The notes: generated by a model from the letters alone, not told the origin. DNA of 62,951 nt from Euryarchaeota archaeon UBA439 (GCA_002497245.1 DANB01000023.1:2579-65529), one strand, 5' to 3'. Positions 42,771 to 52,016 are shown, numbered from the stretch's first letter. Made by a program: numbers and translations.

Positions 42771-43562
42771 TTAATTGCCTCCTTCTAATGAATGAACCAT
42801 ATTTCTAAGTTCTTCACCCTTTTTACGAGCCTCTTCCATAAGTTCAGTAAATTCAGCGGCCGTGAAGGCTCCCTTAAGACCCTTCTGTAATGAATGGACG
42901 TGATTATCATCACCTAATGTAATATGGATTCTTTCGTCGCCGCCCAGTTCTTCTCTACCGTTTGCATCAAAGATAAATCTGCCACCAACTCTTTGGTATG
43001 AGCACATTATTGGTGTTTTTGAAACAACCAAAGGTCTGTCCTCACCTAATTCAAATTTTTCCTGTGGAATAATTGCATTACGTAATGCAGTTATTCCAGC
43101 CAATGCAAATGCATCGAATAAATTACCATCATCTGAAACTGCAAAGAGGTCAAGAATAACTTGCCATGCTTTTTCACCGGGAATAATACATAAATCAGAA
43201 GTGTCAATACATCCTGATTCTCTTATTCCACGATCTACTACTCTGCTTAACTCAATAGATTCAGCACTTGGAGGCCCTGCTTCATGCTGTCTTCCTGAAA
43301 CTGGCCTTACTTCAGCCATACACATTAAACCACCTTCATTCGGCCTATCTGGGTAAGGAGTCATAGTCTGAAATTTTACACCAGCTAGAACGATAGTATC
43401 TCCCATTCTAACACGAGCTGATCCCTCAGCATTTCCAAGTATCCCTACTTCTATTTCTACATCTCTTCCTTCAAACTGAGACCGGTTATCCAATCTCTGA
43501 TTATTTTCTGCTAATTCTCTGAGATGACTTCTCAATAATTGAGGAACTAAAGGAATACTCAT
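42771..43562 (-). CDS. rrp42: Exosome core subunit Rrp42
   Basis: A 263-residue RNase PH-fold protein of the archaeal exosome hexamer. It begins LLRSHLRELAENNQRLDNRSQFEGRDVEIEVG and lacks the phosphate-binding Arg pair of Rrp41, as expected for the non-catalytic partner. A later motif is ESIELSRVVDRGIRES, with ALAGITALRNAIIP. It overlaps rrp41 by four bases. Confidence 0.95.
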   Translation of the reverse strand: MSIPLVPQLLRSHLRELAENNQRLDNRSQFEGRDVEIEVGILGNAEGSARVRMGDTIVLAGVKFQTMTPYPDRPNEGGLMCMAEVRPVSGRQHEAGPPSAESIELSRVVDRGIRESGCIDTSDLCIIPGEKAWQVILDLFAVSDDGNLFDAFALAGITALRNAIIPQEKFELGEDRPLVVSKTPIMCSYQRVGGRFIFDANGREELGGDERIHITLGDDNHVHSLQKGLKGAFTAAEFTELMEEARKKGEELRNMVHSLEGGN

Positions 43563-44278
43563 TGAGGATACCTCCCTGTTTTCAATGCTTCAACACAATA
43601 ACCATGTATTACCATTGCTGCATTCATATTGTAATCCCATGCTTCTTGGAATTCTTCAGGAGATAAGTCGCCATCCATCTGGAGGAACGCTAATTCGCCT
43701 GAATTAGGAAGTACTCCCATAGGTAAATCTGCTTCTCCGTAATTATCTTCTGCCTTATTCAAATCACAGACTACTACATCGTTTATTTTACCAGATGCCA
43801 CTGAAACTACTAAGTCAGTCATAGGAATTCCTGCATGAGCAAGGGCAACTGATGCTGCGGTTAAACCTACACATCTAGTACCTGCCTCGGCACAAATAAT
43901 TTCAATTTCTACTCTGATTTTAGAACGAGGGTATAATTCTAACATCACAACACTTTCTAGAGCTTCTGCAGTAACTTTGCTAATTTCTCTGCTCCTTCGA
44001 TTAAAACCTGGTCTAATTCTATCAGAGGTTGAAAAAGGTGCCATATTATATCTGACATCTAGAACAGCTCTATCTTGTCTCTGGATTTTCCTTGGGTGAG
44101 CTTCCATAGGGCCATATATTGCAGCGATAACGTCATTGGCACCCCATTTCATCCGACACGAACCATCAGCTACGGGAACTACTCCTAACTCAATTGAGAT
44201 TGGCCTCACATCTCCTGCTTTCCTTCCATCATTACGGATGCCATTGGCATCAATCATTTGTACATCTCCATATCCCAT
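43559..44278 (-). CDS. rrp41: Exosome catalytic subunit Rrp41
   Basis: A 239-residue RNase PH-fold subunit. It carries the N-terminal RNDGRKAGDVRPISIELGVV, RRSREISKVTAEALESVV (substrate Arg pair), and the metal/phosphate site EDNYGEADLPMGVLP. It degrades RNA 3' to 5' phosphorolytically and can add A-rich tails. It sits between rrp4 (one-base overlap) and rrp42 (four-base overlap). Confidence 0.96.
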   Translation of the reverse strand: MGYGDVQMIDANGIRNDGRKAGDVRPISIELGVVPVADGSCRMKWGANDVIAAIYGPMEAHPRKIQRQDRAVLDVRYNMAPFSTSDRIRPGFNRRSREISKVTAEALESVVMLELYPRSKIRVEIEIICAEAGTRCVGLTAASVALAHAGIPMTDLVVSVASGKINDVVVCDLNKAEDNYGEADLPMGVLPNSGELAFLQMDGDLSPEEFQEAWDYNMNAAMVIHGYCVEALKTGRYPQ

Positions 44279-44955
44279 TATGCTACACCTCCTAGTGTTA
44301 CTGCTTTTGCTTCAGCAGTTAGTGAACGGAGTCGATTTCGAACTTCTAGTGTTCCATTGAAATCTCCATCTATCCAAAGTCTTCCATTGTCTCCAACGAT
44401 AACTCTGCATTCTGATTCCTCCTTGAGTTGTCTCAGTGCTTTTCCTTGTTTACCTATGAGTCTGCCCAAAAGATGTGGATCTATGTTCTCAACAGCACCT
44501 GATCGAATTTTGCGTAATCCCATACCTTTCATAGTAACCACACTAGAATGTGTTTCTTCTACTTCTTGGACTCTACACAGTATTGCTTCGCCAATATCTA
44601 TCACACTCCTGGTCCCTCCAAAATCTGCTTTAGATGGACCAAGGCTCATTGGCAATATTGCGTTGAATGGAGCACCTATATCTACAAACCATATGTTGTT
44701 AGTACAACCTTCGACATATCCAATTACTAAATCTCCAGGCCTTGGAACATATGCAGTTCTTCTTGGTTCAATGGAAATAGTGTTACCATTCACATTCATT
44801 CTTCCGTTTTTCGTAGCACGAATACGGCCATCAATAGCTATTACGCCATGGCCTAATTCATGACCCTTTGATTCACCTAGATCTTCTCCAGGTGCAACGA
44901 GTTGGGTGTCTCGTTGATTGTCTTGCGGCCCGGCCGCGTTCTTCTTTTCAGTCAT
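44278..44955 (-). CDS. rrp4: Exosome cap subunit Rrp4 (S1/KH)
   Basis: A 225-residue RNA-binding protein from ATG 44955; the frame stays open to 44988. An N-terminal beta domain (VAPGEDLGESKGHELGHGVIA), an S1 domain (PRPGDLVIGYVEGCTNNIWFVDIGAPF) and a KH domain (LIGKQGKALRQLKEES with the GxxG loop) follow the family order. Rrp4 trimers cap the hexamer and guide RNA to Rrp41. It lies downstream of SBDS with a hairpin between them. Confidence 0.95.
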   Translation of the reverse strand: MTEKKNAAGPQDNQRDTQLVAPGEDLGESKGHELGHGVIAIDGRIRATKNGRMNVNGNTISIEPRRTAYVPRPGDLVIGYVEGCTNNIWFVDIGAPFNAILPMSLGPSKADFGGTRSVIDIGEAILCRVQEVEETHSSVVTMKGMGLRKIRSGAVENIDPHLLGRLIGKQGKALRQLKEESECRVIVGDNGRLWIDGDFNGTLEVRNRLRSLTAEAKAVTLGGVA

Positions 44956-44997
44956 GTTATCGGCCCGCGCGACCAACCCTCCCTTCATAACCTTGAT

Positions 44998-45018
44998 GTG
45001 AACCCCTACGGGGTTTAC
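44998..45018 (-). other. 9-bp hairpin directly after SBDS stop
   Basis: GTGAACCCC (44998-45006) and GGGGTTTAC (45010-45018) pair over nine bases with one G-T wobble and a TAC loop. It abuts the SBDS stop codon (45019-45021) and lies ten bases before the longest rrp4 frame. It has the same triloop as the element at 37166-37184. Possible roles are mRNA processing or attenuation between proteasome/SBDS and exosome genes. Confidence 0.5.
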
Positions 45019-45708
45019 TCAGTCTAGTTCCTTTACAGAAACTTCTGAAGACCTCTGAGCAACTTGGCTAATAATTTCATTTTTCATACCTCCAGGAACT
45101 TCTACCACACAGACCCAAGAACCATCACTGAGCCATTCTTCTTTCTTGATAGATTCTCTTACAATTCGATGCACTCCGCCATAATCAGACCCAGGTACCT
45201 TGAATGCAAGACGTATTGTTATGAATGACAAAGGTATTATCGGCTTGAGAAGTTTAATTGCATCTTGAACTTGACGATCGACTGGTAAAAATGGGTCTAT
45301 TGAGAACCTTATTTCATCTAAAGCTAGTTCTATCCTAGTTCGTGGGTGCGGTAACTTTGTTCTTGGATCAGTAGCAGTAGTCGCAATTTGATGAATGATC
45401 TTAGTTTTCTTATCTGCAATAATTTTCTTCCTCTGAATTGTAGTTAATTGAATTGTCCCTTCATTCAAGATTTTTTCAACACAAGCAACAATCTCAGTAG
45501 TGCCGAAAACACTCATCAAAGCTTCATTAGTAGGTCTATCACCTGCTCGAGCATCATTCCAAATCTGATCAGTTGCCAATAAATCGTCTATTGGAACAGA
45601 GGAGTGATCTTTCTTCCAAGCATCTACTAAATCTGGATCCACAAGAATTTCATATCTTGAACCACCCTTCTCAAGACGGGCAAGAACTGCATCATCAAGA
45701 CTTACCAT
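45019..45708 (-). CDS. sdo1: Ribosome maturation protein SBDS (Sdo1)
   Basis: A 229-residue protein with the three SBDS domains. The FYSH domain (residues 1-90) has RLEKGGSRYEILVDPDLVDAWKK and LATDQIWNDARAGDRP. The helical middle domain (95-165) and the ferredoxin-like C-terminal domain (IRLAFKVPGSDYGG...) follow. SBDS helps release the anti-association factor aIF6 from the large subunit, in concert with an EF-2-like GTPase. It lies between psmA and rrp4, the conserved archaeal order. Confidence 0.96.
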   Translation of the reverse strand: MVSLDDAVLARLEKGGSRYEILVDPDLVDAWKKDHSSVPIDDLLATDQIWNDARAGDRPTNEALMSVFGTTEIVACVEKILNEGTIQLTTIQRKKIIADKKTKIIHQIATTATDPRTKLPHPRTRIELALDEIRFSIDPFLPVDRQVQDAIKLLKPIIPLSFITIRLAFKVPGSDYGGVHRIVRESIKKEEWLSDGSWVCVVEVPGGMKNEIISQVAQRSSEVSVKELD

Positions 45709-45756
45709 GAACTGTGAGAAAGGGGGAAGGACTTAGAATTGTAGGTTCGAAAATAC

Positions 45757-46464
45757 TTACAATCTATCTAATTGCTTCAATGTTGATTCTCTATCTAACT
45801 TTTCATACCCATTAGAATCTACAACTGCTATCTCGACAGTTTCTCTATTTAGGTCATCTTCAAGTGATTCTCTTAAAGCCTCTAAACCAAGTTTTATTGC
45901 CGCATTCTTGGTCATATTCAACTTCCAATGATCCTCGAAATGATCAATTACAGTAGATCTTCCACGACCTATCGCACCGGCTTGATATGATTGATATGCA
46001 CCTGATGGATCTGTCTCGAACAAATGAATCCCCTCATCATCCACTCCTGCGATAAGTAAAGCAGTACCAAATGGTCTTGCCCCACCATATTGTGTGAATG
46101 ATTGCATAAAATCACACATTTTCTTAACTAATGTGGTAATAGCGATTGAATCTCCATAAGTCATTTTATTTACCTGACATTGGACTCTTGCTTTATCAAC
46201 CAACTGTCTGGCATCAGCTACTAGACCAGAAGTGGTAATTCCAATATGGTCATCTATCTGATACATCTTTTCTATGGAATCTGTTAAGATTAATTTACTT
46301 GAAATTCTCTTATCAACTATCAAGATAACTCCGTCCTTGAATTTAAGTCCAACTGTTGTAGTCCCTCTTTTTACCGATTCTCGAGCATATTCTACCTGGT
46401 AAAGTCGACCATCTGGGGAGAATGTAGATACTCCATGGTCATATCCGCGTCCGCTTGGCTGCAT
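45757..46464 (-). CDS. psmA: Proteasome alpha subunit PsmA
   Basis: A 235-residue alpha-type proteasome protein. The N-terminal gate and signature GRGYDHGVSTFSPDGRLYQVEYARESVKRG is diagnostic, and KMYQIDDHIGITTSGLVADARQLV follows. There is no N-terminal Thr nucleophile, as expected for alpha. It begins the minus-strand superoperon psmA-sdo1-rrp4-rrp41-rrp42-rpl37ae-pcc1-pfdB. Confidence 0.96.
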   Translation of the reverse strand: MQPSGRGYDHGVSTFSPDGRLYQVEYARESVKRGTTTVGLKFKDGVILIVDKRISSKLILTDSIEKMYQIDDHIGITTSGLVADARQLVDKARVQCQVNKMTYGDSIAITTLVKKMCDFMQSFTQYGGARPFGTALLIAGVDDEGIHLFETDPSGAYQSYQAGAIGRGRSTVIDHFEDHWKLNMTKNAAIKLGLEALRESLEDDLNRETVEIAVVDSNGYEKLDRESTLKQLDRL

Positions 46465-46563
46465 GTTAATCAGACTGCAACCAACGAAGGTGTCTTATGA
46501 ATCTTGACAGTTAGAAGGCTGAATAATAGTGGCATTCATGGTCAATGACGTTTTCGGACAAGT

Positions 46564-47235
46564 GTGAAAGTTGCAGTCCTAGCCTCTGGAGGAAAAGATT
46601 CCACCTATGCGTCATGGTGGGCATTAATGCAAGGATGGTCTTTAGAAGCAATGATTACTGTAAAAATAATTGGGGATGATTCGATGATGTTTCAACTACA
46701 AAATACTGAAATTGCAAAATTTCAAGCAGAATCTATTGGAGTACAATGGATTGAAGTAAACTCATCAGGAATAGAAAATGACGAAATTTATGAACTTGAG
46801 GGAGAAATTAGAAAAATTCAAGATTCTTTAGATGCAATTGTAGTAGGTGCATTGAGATCTGACTATCAAAAAACTAGGATTGAAAGAATGTGTGAGAGGT
46901 TGAATCTTATTTCTTTCTGTCCATTATGGCATCATAGACCCTCAGAACATATGAATTCTCTAATTGAACATGGTTTTGATGTTAGAATAGTTTCTGTTTC
47001 TTCAGAAGGTTTAGATGAAAAATGGCTTGGTAAAAGAATCACTAAAGATTGTCTAAAAGAATTAACCATTCTCTCCGAAAAATATAGATTTAATTTGGAT
47101 GGGGAAGGAGGAGAATTTGAGACTATTACCCTAAATGCTCCTCATTTCAAAAAAACAATTATTTGTGAAGGAGAAAAAAGTTGGGATGGAGTAAGAGGTA
47201 CGTGGAATCTTACTAAAATTCAACTATCAACATAG
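46564..47235 (+). CDS. dph6: Diphthine-ammonia ligase (Dph6 family)
   Basis: A 223-residue PP-loop ATPase with SGGKDSTYASWWA at the N-terminus and GEGGEFETITLNAP near the C-terminus, both typical of Dph6/DUF71. Dph6 amidates diphthine on EF-2. The start codon is GTG, and the next in-frame start would cut the PP-loop. It is divergent from psmA and lies upstream of purB on the same strand. Confidence 0.9.
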   Translation: MKVAVLASGGKDSTYASWWALMQGWSLEAMITVKIIGDDSMMFQLQNTEIAKFQAESIGVQWIEVNSSGIENDEIYELEGEIRKIQDSLDAIVVGALRSDYQKTRIERMCERLNLISFCPLWHHRPSEHMNSLIEHGFDVRIVSVSSEGLDEKWLGKRITKDCLKELTILSEKYRFNLDGEGGEFETITLNAPHFKKTIICEGEKSWDGVRGTWNLTKIQLST

Positions 47236-47245
47236 GGTTATAATC
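47236..47245 (+). promoter_or_regulatory. TATA-like box for purB
   Basis: GGTTATAATC lies 34 to 25 bases upstream of the purB ATG (47270), right after the dph6 stop. Spacing suits a leaderless transcript. Confidence 0.4.
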
Positions 47246-47269
47246 AAACATGGAAAGCGTCTCGGAATA

Positions 47270-48628
47270 ATGGGGAACAACGTGACGGTATCACCATTGG
47301 ACTATAGATATGGAAGAGATGAGGCTAAGTCAATCTGGTCGAGAGAAGGTCGACATGAGAGACAATTAGATGTTGAAAGAGCATTGATTTGGGCCCACTG
47401 TCAACTTGGAAGAGTTAGTCCTGAAGATTATGATAAAGTTGCAGAAATTGCAAAACCAGAAATTGTAACTGCAGATAGAGTTGACGAAATAGAGAGAGAA
47501 ACTAGACATGACATTATGGCATTAACTAAAGCAATGGCAGAAGCTGCCGGTGACTCGGGCTGGTGCATACACTTAGGCGCTACGAGTAATGATATTGTTG
47601 ACTCTGCAGTAGCATTACAAATACGCGATAGTATCAATTTACAGCAAGAAACCCTCAAAAAATTACTTTCTACTATGTGTGACTTGGCCGAAAGAGAAAG
47701 AGATACTGTAATGCTAGGCCGTACACATGGTCAAGCAGCAGTACCAATTACATTTGGCCTGAAAGTAGCTGTTTGGGTAGATGAATTCAGAAGACATCTG
47801 GATAGGTTAGATGAGCTTACACCTAGAGTCACTACTGGTAAATTTTTGGGAGCAGTGGGGACAGGAGCCGCACAAGGAGAAAATGCATTCGAGTTACAAA
47901 GTCTAATCATGCAAAATTTAGGATTACAAACTCCAATTGCGACAACACAGGTTGTAGGAAGAGATCGTTACATAGAGTGGGTTTCTTGGATGGCAAATGT
48001 CTCTACAAGTATCGAGAAGGCTTTACAAGAAGTTAGGAACCTTCAGAGAAGTGAAATTGCAGAGGTTGGGGAATATTTTGATGCTGAAAAACAAGTAGGA
48101 TCATCTACAATGGCGCATAAAAAGAATCCCATTACAGCTGAGAATGCTTGTGGATTGGCTAGAATAGTTAGATCGATGATTATTCCTTCATACGAGAATG
48201 CTTTGTTATGGCATGAAAGAGATTTGGCAAATTCCTCTGCTGAGAGATTCACATTATCGCATTCAATGATATTATTGGATGATATAATCATAAAATGTGA
48301 CAAGGTCTTATCAAAGTTAGGTGTTGATTCAGATAGAATGAGATACAATATTAAAGCACAAAAAGGACTTGTAATGGCTGAAAAATTAATGATTGCTTTA
48401 GTTGATAATGGCATGCCAAGAGATGAAGCACATGAAGTATTAAGGACAGCCTCGATGAGTGCAATAAATTCTGGAGAAGATTTAGAAGATATTTGTGCAA
48501 GATCGGAGGCCATATCAAAGATTTTTACAAGACAGGAACTATCTGAATTATTCAAACCAGAAAGTCACCTAGGCTTCAGTGGAGAAATAGTAGATCAAGC
48601 TGTTGAAATGGCTAGAGAAAGAATCTAA
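47270..48628 (+). CDS. purB: Adenylosuccinate lyase
   Basis: A 452-residue member of the fumarase/aspartase superfamily. It has DYRYGRDEAKSIWSREGR at the N-terminus, HLGATSNDIVDSA (substrate His region), MLGRTHGQAAVPITFG and the signature loop GSSTMAHKKNPITAEN. It performs two steps of purine synthesis: SAICAR to AICAR, and adenylosuccinate to AMP. Length is normal for the family. Confidence 0.96.
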   Translation: MGNNVTVSPLDYRYGRDEAKSIWSREGRHERQLDVERALIWAHCQLGRVSPEDYDKVAEIAKPEIVTADRVDEIERETRHDIMALTKAMAEAAGDSGWCIHLGATSNDIVDSAVALQIRDSINLQQETLKKLLSTMCDLAERERDTVMLGRTHGQAAVPITFGLKVAVWVDEFRRHLDRLDELTPRVTTGKFLGAVGTGAAQGENAFELQSLIMQNLGLQTPIATTQVVGRDRYIEWVSWMANVSTSIEKALQEVRNLQRSEIAEVGEYFDAEKQVGSSTMAHKKNPITAENACGLARIVRSMIIPSYENALLWHERDLANSSAERFTLSHSMILLDDIIIKCDKVLSKLGVDSDRMRYNIKAQKGLVMAEKLMIALVDNGMPRDEAHEVLRTASMSAINSGEDLEDICARSEAISKIFTRQELSELFKPESHLGFSGEIVDQAVEMARERI

Positions 48629-48692
48629 TTAATTCACATTATTATCTACAAGCATTAGTAATACTCAAGCACCCTCACTAGTAGAGAGTACT

Positions 48693-49280
48693 ATGATTGA
48701 TATGAGTAGGGGGCCGGTTCATATCTCGGCGGGCCCTAGTTCGAACTCTAGTTCAATGTCTTTGAGTATAATTCTAGAGGTTCTTGAAAAATCTAACAAA
48801 GTTATTTGGATGACTAGAATTATCCCTGACCAAAGGAAAATATCAGATATTTTAGGACATCTGAAAGACTCCGTCCTGAACAGAATGATTGTGATAGAAT
48901 TTGGAGATAATCTGTCTCAAAAATTAGAAGAAATTACAGGTATGCTTTCTACTTTGGAAAAGAATGATTTGTTAATAATTAATGACTGGTGTGAGAATTA
49001 TGGAAGAGCCAAATCAAAAGACATAAATTTAATGAAGGAATTAGTGGAAAGTTTTGATGGATTCAAGATAATAATAACCTCAGATTCATATGAAGATGCT
49101 TCCGGAGAAAATAGAGGATTTCGAGGTTTTATGTTTAGAGGAGGAAAGATAATAGAAAGTTCATTTAGGACTGTTTGGGTTGTAAAAATTGACAATCAAT
49201 ATCAAAAAATATTGATATCGGATGGAGAAAAGGAGTTAGTTGCAGAGGCTACAAGAAATGGATACAAATTAATCAACTAA
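48693..49280 (+). CDS. RecA/RadB-like protein with degenerate P-loop
   Basis: A 195-residue protein with an alternating strand-helix pattern. HISAGPSSNSSSMSLSIILEVL occupies the place of a Walker A loop, but the Gly-Lys is replaced by Ser-Ser. A Walker-B-like strand DLLIINDWCENYG follows, then FKIIITSD and an RTVWVVKI strand. The order recalls a RecA/RadB core or a ParA-like fold that lost nucleotide binding. This is a tentative fold guess; no function can be given. It lies downstream of purB and converges with a small membrane-protein gene (eight-base overlap). Confidence 0.5.
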   Translation: MIDMSRGPVHISAGPSSNSSSMSLSIILEVLEKSNKVIWMTRIIPDQRKISDILGHLKDSVLNRMIVIEFGDNLSQKLEEITGMLSTLEKNDLLIINDWCENYGRAKSKDINLMKELVESFDGFKIIITSDSYEDASGENRGFRGFMFRGGKIIESSFRTVWVVKIDNQYQKILISDGEKELVAEATRNGYKLIN

Positions 49281-49479
49281 GTTTATCAATTAATTTTTCT
49301 AACTCTTTAATGGCTTCTTCACTGGGTTCAGATAATTTCTCAGGTTGCCTAGCAATTCCAGAATATTCTTCCGAATTAGAAATATTTTCGCCTCTACGAA
49401 TTTTAATCATAAGGATATAATATGACATTATTAGTGCAATTATTACTAGTAATATTCCTACTAACAAATCGATACTCAT
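49273..49479 (-). CDS. Small single-pass membrane protein
   Basis: A 68-residue protein with one hydrophobic helix (residues 3-23), a basic Lys-Ile-Arg-Arg stop, and an acidic amphipathic C-terminus (PSEEAIKELEKLIDKLS). The orientation is predicted as N-out, C-in. No family is recognised. It begins 14 bases downstream of the tiaS stop on the same strand, so it is probably co-transcribed; an in-frame ATG at 49512 would overlap tiaS. Confidence 0.55.
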   Translation of the reverse strand: MSIDLLVGILLVIIALIMSYYILMIKIRRGENISNSEEYSGIARQPEKLSEPSEEAIKELEKLIDKLS

Positions 49480-49492
49480 AATTTCACCCAAA

Positions 49493-50752
49493 TTAAATTC
49501 GAATTGGTTCACCTAATGAAAGCGGACGAGAGAGGTGCCTACGCTGTGAGGGGGATGGTTCGACCCATCCGTTAGTGAGTGCGAGATTATTCAAATTAAT
49601 ATCCTCAAAAAGCCAATGTTTGTCGACCTGCCTTTGACAGGATACGCATCTTAACGGTTGATTGACACCGGCACTTCTCATAGTTTTATTATTACAGCAA
49701 ATAGGCCTACCAGTTACTCTAGGTACTGAAGATTCTACTCTTAATCTTTCTAAGTGAATGCTGCCATCAGGAGATTCTAAACCTAACCAATTAATTCTAT
49801 CACCAGGGATTAATTTTCTCAATAAACGATTTACATCTCCACCTTCTTTGAATGCTACCAAAGTTTTGCTACCTCCTCTGAATGTGACCTCTAAGCTTGA
49901 ATGAGCTCCTTTTGTTTCCTTCGGATTTGTCAAAACTGTTGAAGTTGAAAAACCTCTTATGTGGTCGTCACTAAGTTGATTAGTTCGATGAATTGCAAAT
50001 CTTTGGCATTTCTCAACATCCTTATTTGATTGAAGCCATTCATGTGCAGAAAGAACTGATTGAGAAGTTGATCCTCTAATGCCATAAAGTACAGGGCATG
50101 GAGTTCTTGGTGCGATTAGGCCTTTTTCTTGAGTCGGATCACGATTAACAAATGTCTCAGGGTGTTTTATTTCCATTTCCTTGACAATTGATGATGATAT
50201 TTCTCTCTTTGTCCCTATATTACTAGGGTGCCTCCAAGCTATCAGTTCCCATGTAGATTCTTCATGAGGTTTCCAAGCCATTGCAGCAGATGCTCCAATT
50301 AATCCCCAATCAGAATTTAAAGTCATTTTGTTGATTCCTGAAAGTTTCTTTATTCTGTCAGAAACATCTACTTTTTGCCGAACAGCTTCCCAGTAAAGGT
50401 CTTCATTTATTTCTTCAAAAGAATAAATTAAGGCTGGAGATGTAAGAGAATCTATTTTTCCATCTATTCGCAGGCTATCTTCTAAATCGGAAAAAAAGGA
50501 AGATAATAAATTTTCAAAACTGGATATCGATTTGGAAGAACATTCAATTATACAGGATAATGCACCATTACCTCGGGTTCTTCTTTCCGCGAATGGCCAT
50601 AATCTTACTAAACGTCTTTCAATAATCTGAAAACCTGATAAATCTGATAGTGAATTAAGTAAATTATCAAATGTTGCGGTAGTACAGCCATAATCGGCAG
50701 TATCGGTATCATCTAAACCAATCCAAATTTTGGTTTTGTCAGAATTTTGCAA
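49493..50752 (-). CDS. tiaS: tRNA(Ile2) 2-agmatinylcytidine synthetase TiaS
   Basis: A 419-residue enzyme that attaches agmatine to C34 of tRNA-Ile(CAU), so that it reads AUA. It carries the TiaS opening WIGLDDTDTADYGCTT, then RLWPFAERRTRGNGALS, the DPTQEKGLIAPRTPCPVLYGIRG segment, an OB-fold, and a C-terminal zinc ribbon (CCNNK...CVSC). The start codon is TTG, with AGGTGAT about eight bases upstream, inside the end of the gmhB-like gene. Confidence 0.93.
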   Translation of the reverse strand: MQNSDKTKIWIGLDDTDTADYGCTTATFDNLLNSLSDLSGFQIIERRLVRLWPFAERRTRGNGALSCIIECSSKSISSFENLLSSFFSDLEDSLRIDGKIDSLTSPALIYSFEEINEDLYWEAVRQKVDVSDRIKKLSGINKMTLNSDWGLIGASAAMAWKPHEESTWELIAWRHPSNIGTKREISSSIVKEMEIKHPETFVNRDPTQEKGLIAPRTPCPVLYGIRGSTSQSVLSAHEWLQSNKDVEKCQRFAIHRTNQLSDDHIRGFSTSTVLTNPKETKGAHSSLEVTFRGGSKTLVAFKEGGDVNRLLRKLIPGDRINWLGLESPDGSIHLERLRVESSVPRVTGRPICCNNKTMRSAGVNQPLRCVSCQRQVDKHWLFEDINLNNLALTNGWVEPSPSQRRHLSRPLSLGEPIRI

Positions 50753-50754
50753 AT

Positions 50755-51393
50755 CTAATCACCTAAAATCTCAGAAATTACATCCGAAATACCAATTTCG
50801 GGATTACATCTAATTCCTTTGACACCGAAATTAAATGCCGCTCGCATATCTACATCTCTATCTCCAACCATTATTGAGTCTGATTCATCAGGTTTATCGA
50901 TCCAATCATTATCAAATCTAAGTTTGATTTCAATATTTTTTTCTGATGCTGAAATAATTTGCCTACCTGCCTCAAGCATTCCGGGATTTGGTTTACGAGC
51001 CCAAGCACCTTCCCATGGAGCATATGGACTATACAATATCAGATCTAAGTGAGCGTTAGGATTCTCTGAGAGTAATAATTCTCTTAATTTATTATGAATA
51101 TTATGAAGATTCTCATGAGACCAGAAGCCTCGCCCAATCGGTGACTGATTAGTTACAACACAAATTCGAAAGCCTGATTCCCTTAATGCAGCTACAGAGT
51201 TAGCAGTATTTGGAAAAATAACTAACTCCTCTGGAGAATTAATATAATTCTCTGAACCAACATTAAGAACACCGTCTCTATCTAAGTAAGCAATTTTACC
51301 ATCCCAAGTTCCATTTGGTAATGGTAACAAATCTAAAGGAGAGTCAATTTCTGCACCGTCTCTATTAGGGATTAGCATAAAATCACAAACCAT
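50755..51393 (-). CDS. GmhB-like HAD phosphatase (heptose/histidinol-phosphate type)
   Basis: A 212-residue HAD-IIIA phosphatase. It has the nucleophile motif YLDRDGVLNV, motif II VVTNQSPIGRG, the KPNPGML Lys motif, and GDRDVDMRAAFNFG. It lacks the Cys cluster of bacterial GmhB zinc loops, so close homology to either GmhB or the HisB phosphatase domain is open. It overlaps the GmhA-like gene by 11 bases, supporting a role in heptose-phosphate metabolism. An internal ATG at 51378 is possible. Confidence 0.8.
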   Translation of the reverse strand: MVCDFMLIPNRDGAEIDSPLDLLPLPNGTWDGKIAYLDRDGVLNVGSENYINSPEELVIFPNTANSVAALRESGFRICVVTNQSPIGRGFWSHENLHNIHNKLRELLLSENPNAHLDLILYSPYAPWEGAWARKPNPGMLEAGRQIISASEKNIEIKLRFDNDWIDKPDESDSIMVGDRDVDMRAAFNFGVKGIRCNPEIGISDVISEILGD

Positions 51394-51952
51394 GGTGAGA
51401 CTTAATTGCTTCTTTGACGATATGGTTAACTATCAACTGAATGTCTTCAATTCTCTCCATTGATTGGGTAGGAGCAACAAGAGCTACATCAACTAATTCA
51501 ACAATCATTCCGCCTGATTGACCATTAAAGTCTCCAGTAATTGCAGCAGTTCTACAACCATTTTCTTTTGCAAAGTTTACTCCATTTATCACATTGGGAG
51601 AATTTCCTGAACCTGTGTATGCCACTACCAAGTCTCCCTCTCTGATGAAAGTGGATAATTGTCCAACAAAAACATTTGAGTAATCAGTATCATTTGACCA
51701 AGCGGTAAATGAAGAAATATTATCACTATGTGCAATTGTTCTTAATTTGAGTTCTTTTGACCAATCTCCTGCACTATGAGACGGGGTTGCTGCACTTCCT
51801 CCATTACCTATGAAATGGACACTTCCTCCCTCTTGCCTTGTTATTTCTACAAGGTTCCAAAACGCCTCTAAAGTACCCATAGGAATATTATCAAGAGCCT
51901 GTTTCAAATCACTGATGTAAGAGTTCGCAAAGTCAGAAAAATCGAATCCCAT
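51383..51952 (-). CDS. GmhA-like SIS-domain phosphoheptose isomerase
   Basis: A 189-residue SIS protein with VHFIGNGGSAATPSHSAGDWSKEL and YTGSGNSPNVINGVNFAKENG, the phospho-sugar binding loops of GmhA. The family isomerises sedoheptulose 7-phosphate to heptose phosphate, made in turn by transketolase (19043-20772 in this window). GmhA-GmhB pairs feed nucleotide-heptose synthesis in bacteria; in this archaeon the product would serve surface glycans. It is divergent from the archaeosortase gene. Confidence 0.85.
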   Translation of the reverse strand: MGFDFSDFANSYISDLKQALDNIPMGTLEAFWNLVEITRQEGGSVHFIGNGGSAATPSHSAGDWSKELKLRTIAHSDNISSFTAWSNDTDYSNVFVGQLSTFIREGDLVVAYTGSGNSPNVINGVNFAKENGCRTAAITGDFNGQSGGMIVELVDVALVAPTQSMERIEDIQLIVNHIVKEAIKSHHGL

Positions 51953-52016
51953 AGTAAAACCCCGGGTGTACGGATGAGGGCATCCTATTTACGAGTTGAG
52001 CGTAGTAGGGATAACG

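Noticed and set aside
48043..48555. 170-residue minus-strand frame inside purB
   Set aside because: It is antisense to conserved adenylosuccinate lyase motifs including the MAHKKNP loop.
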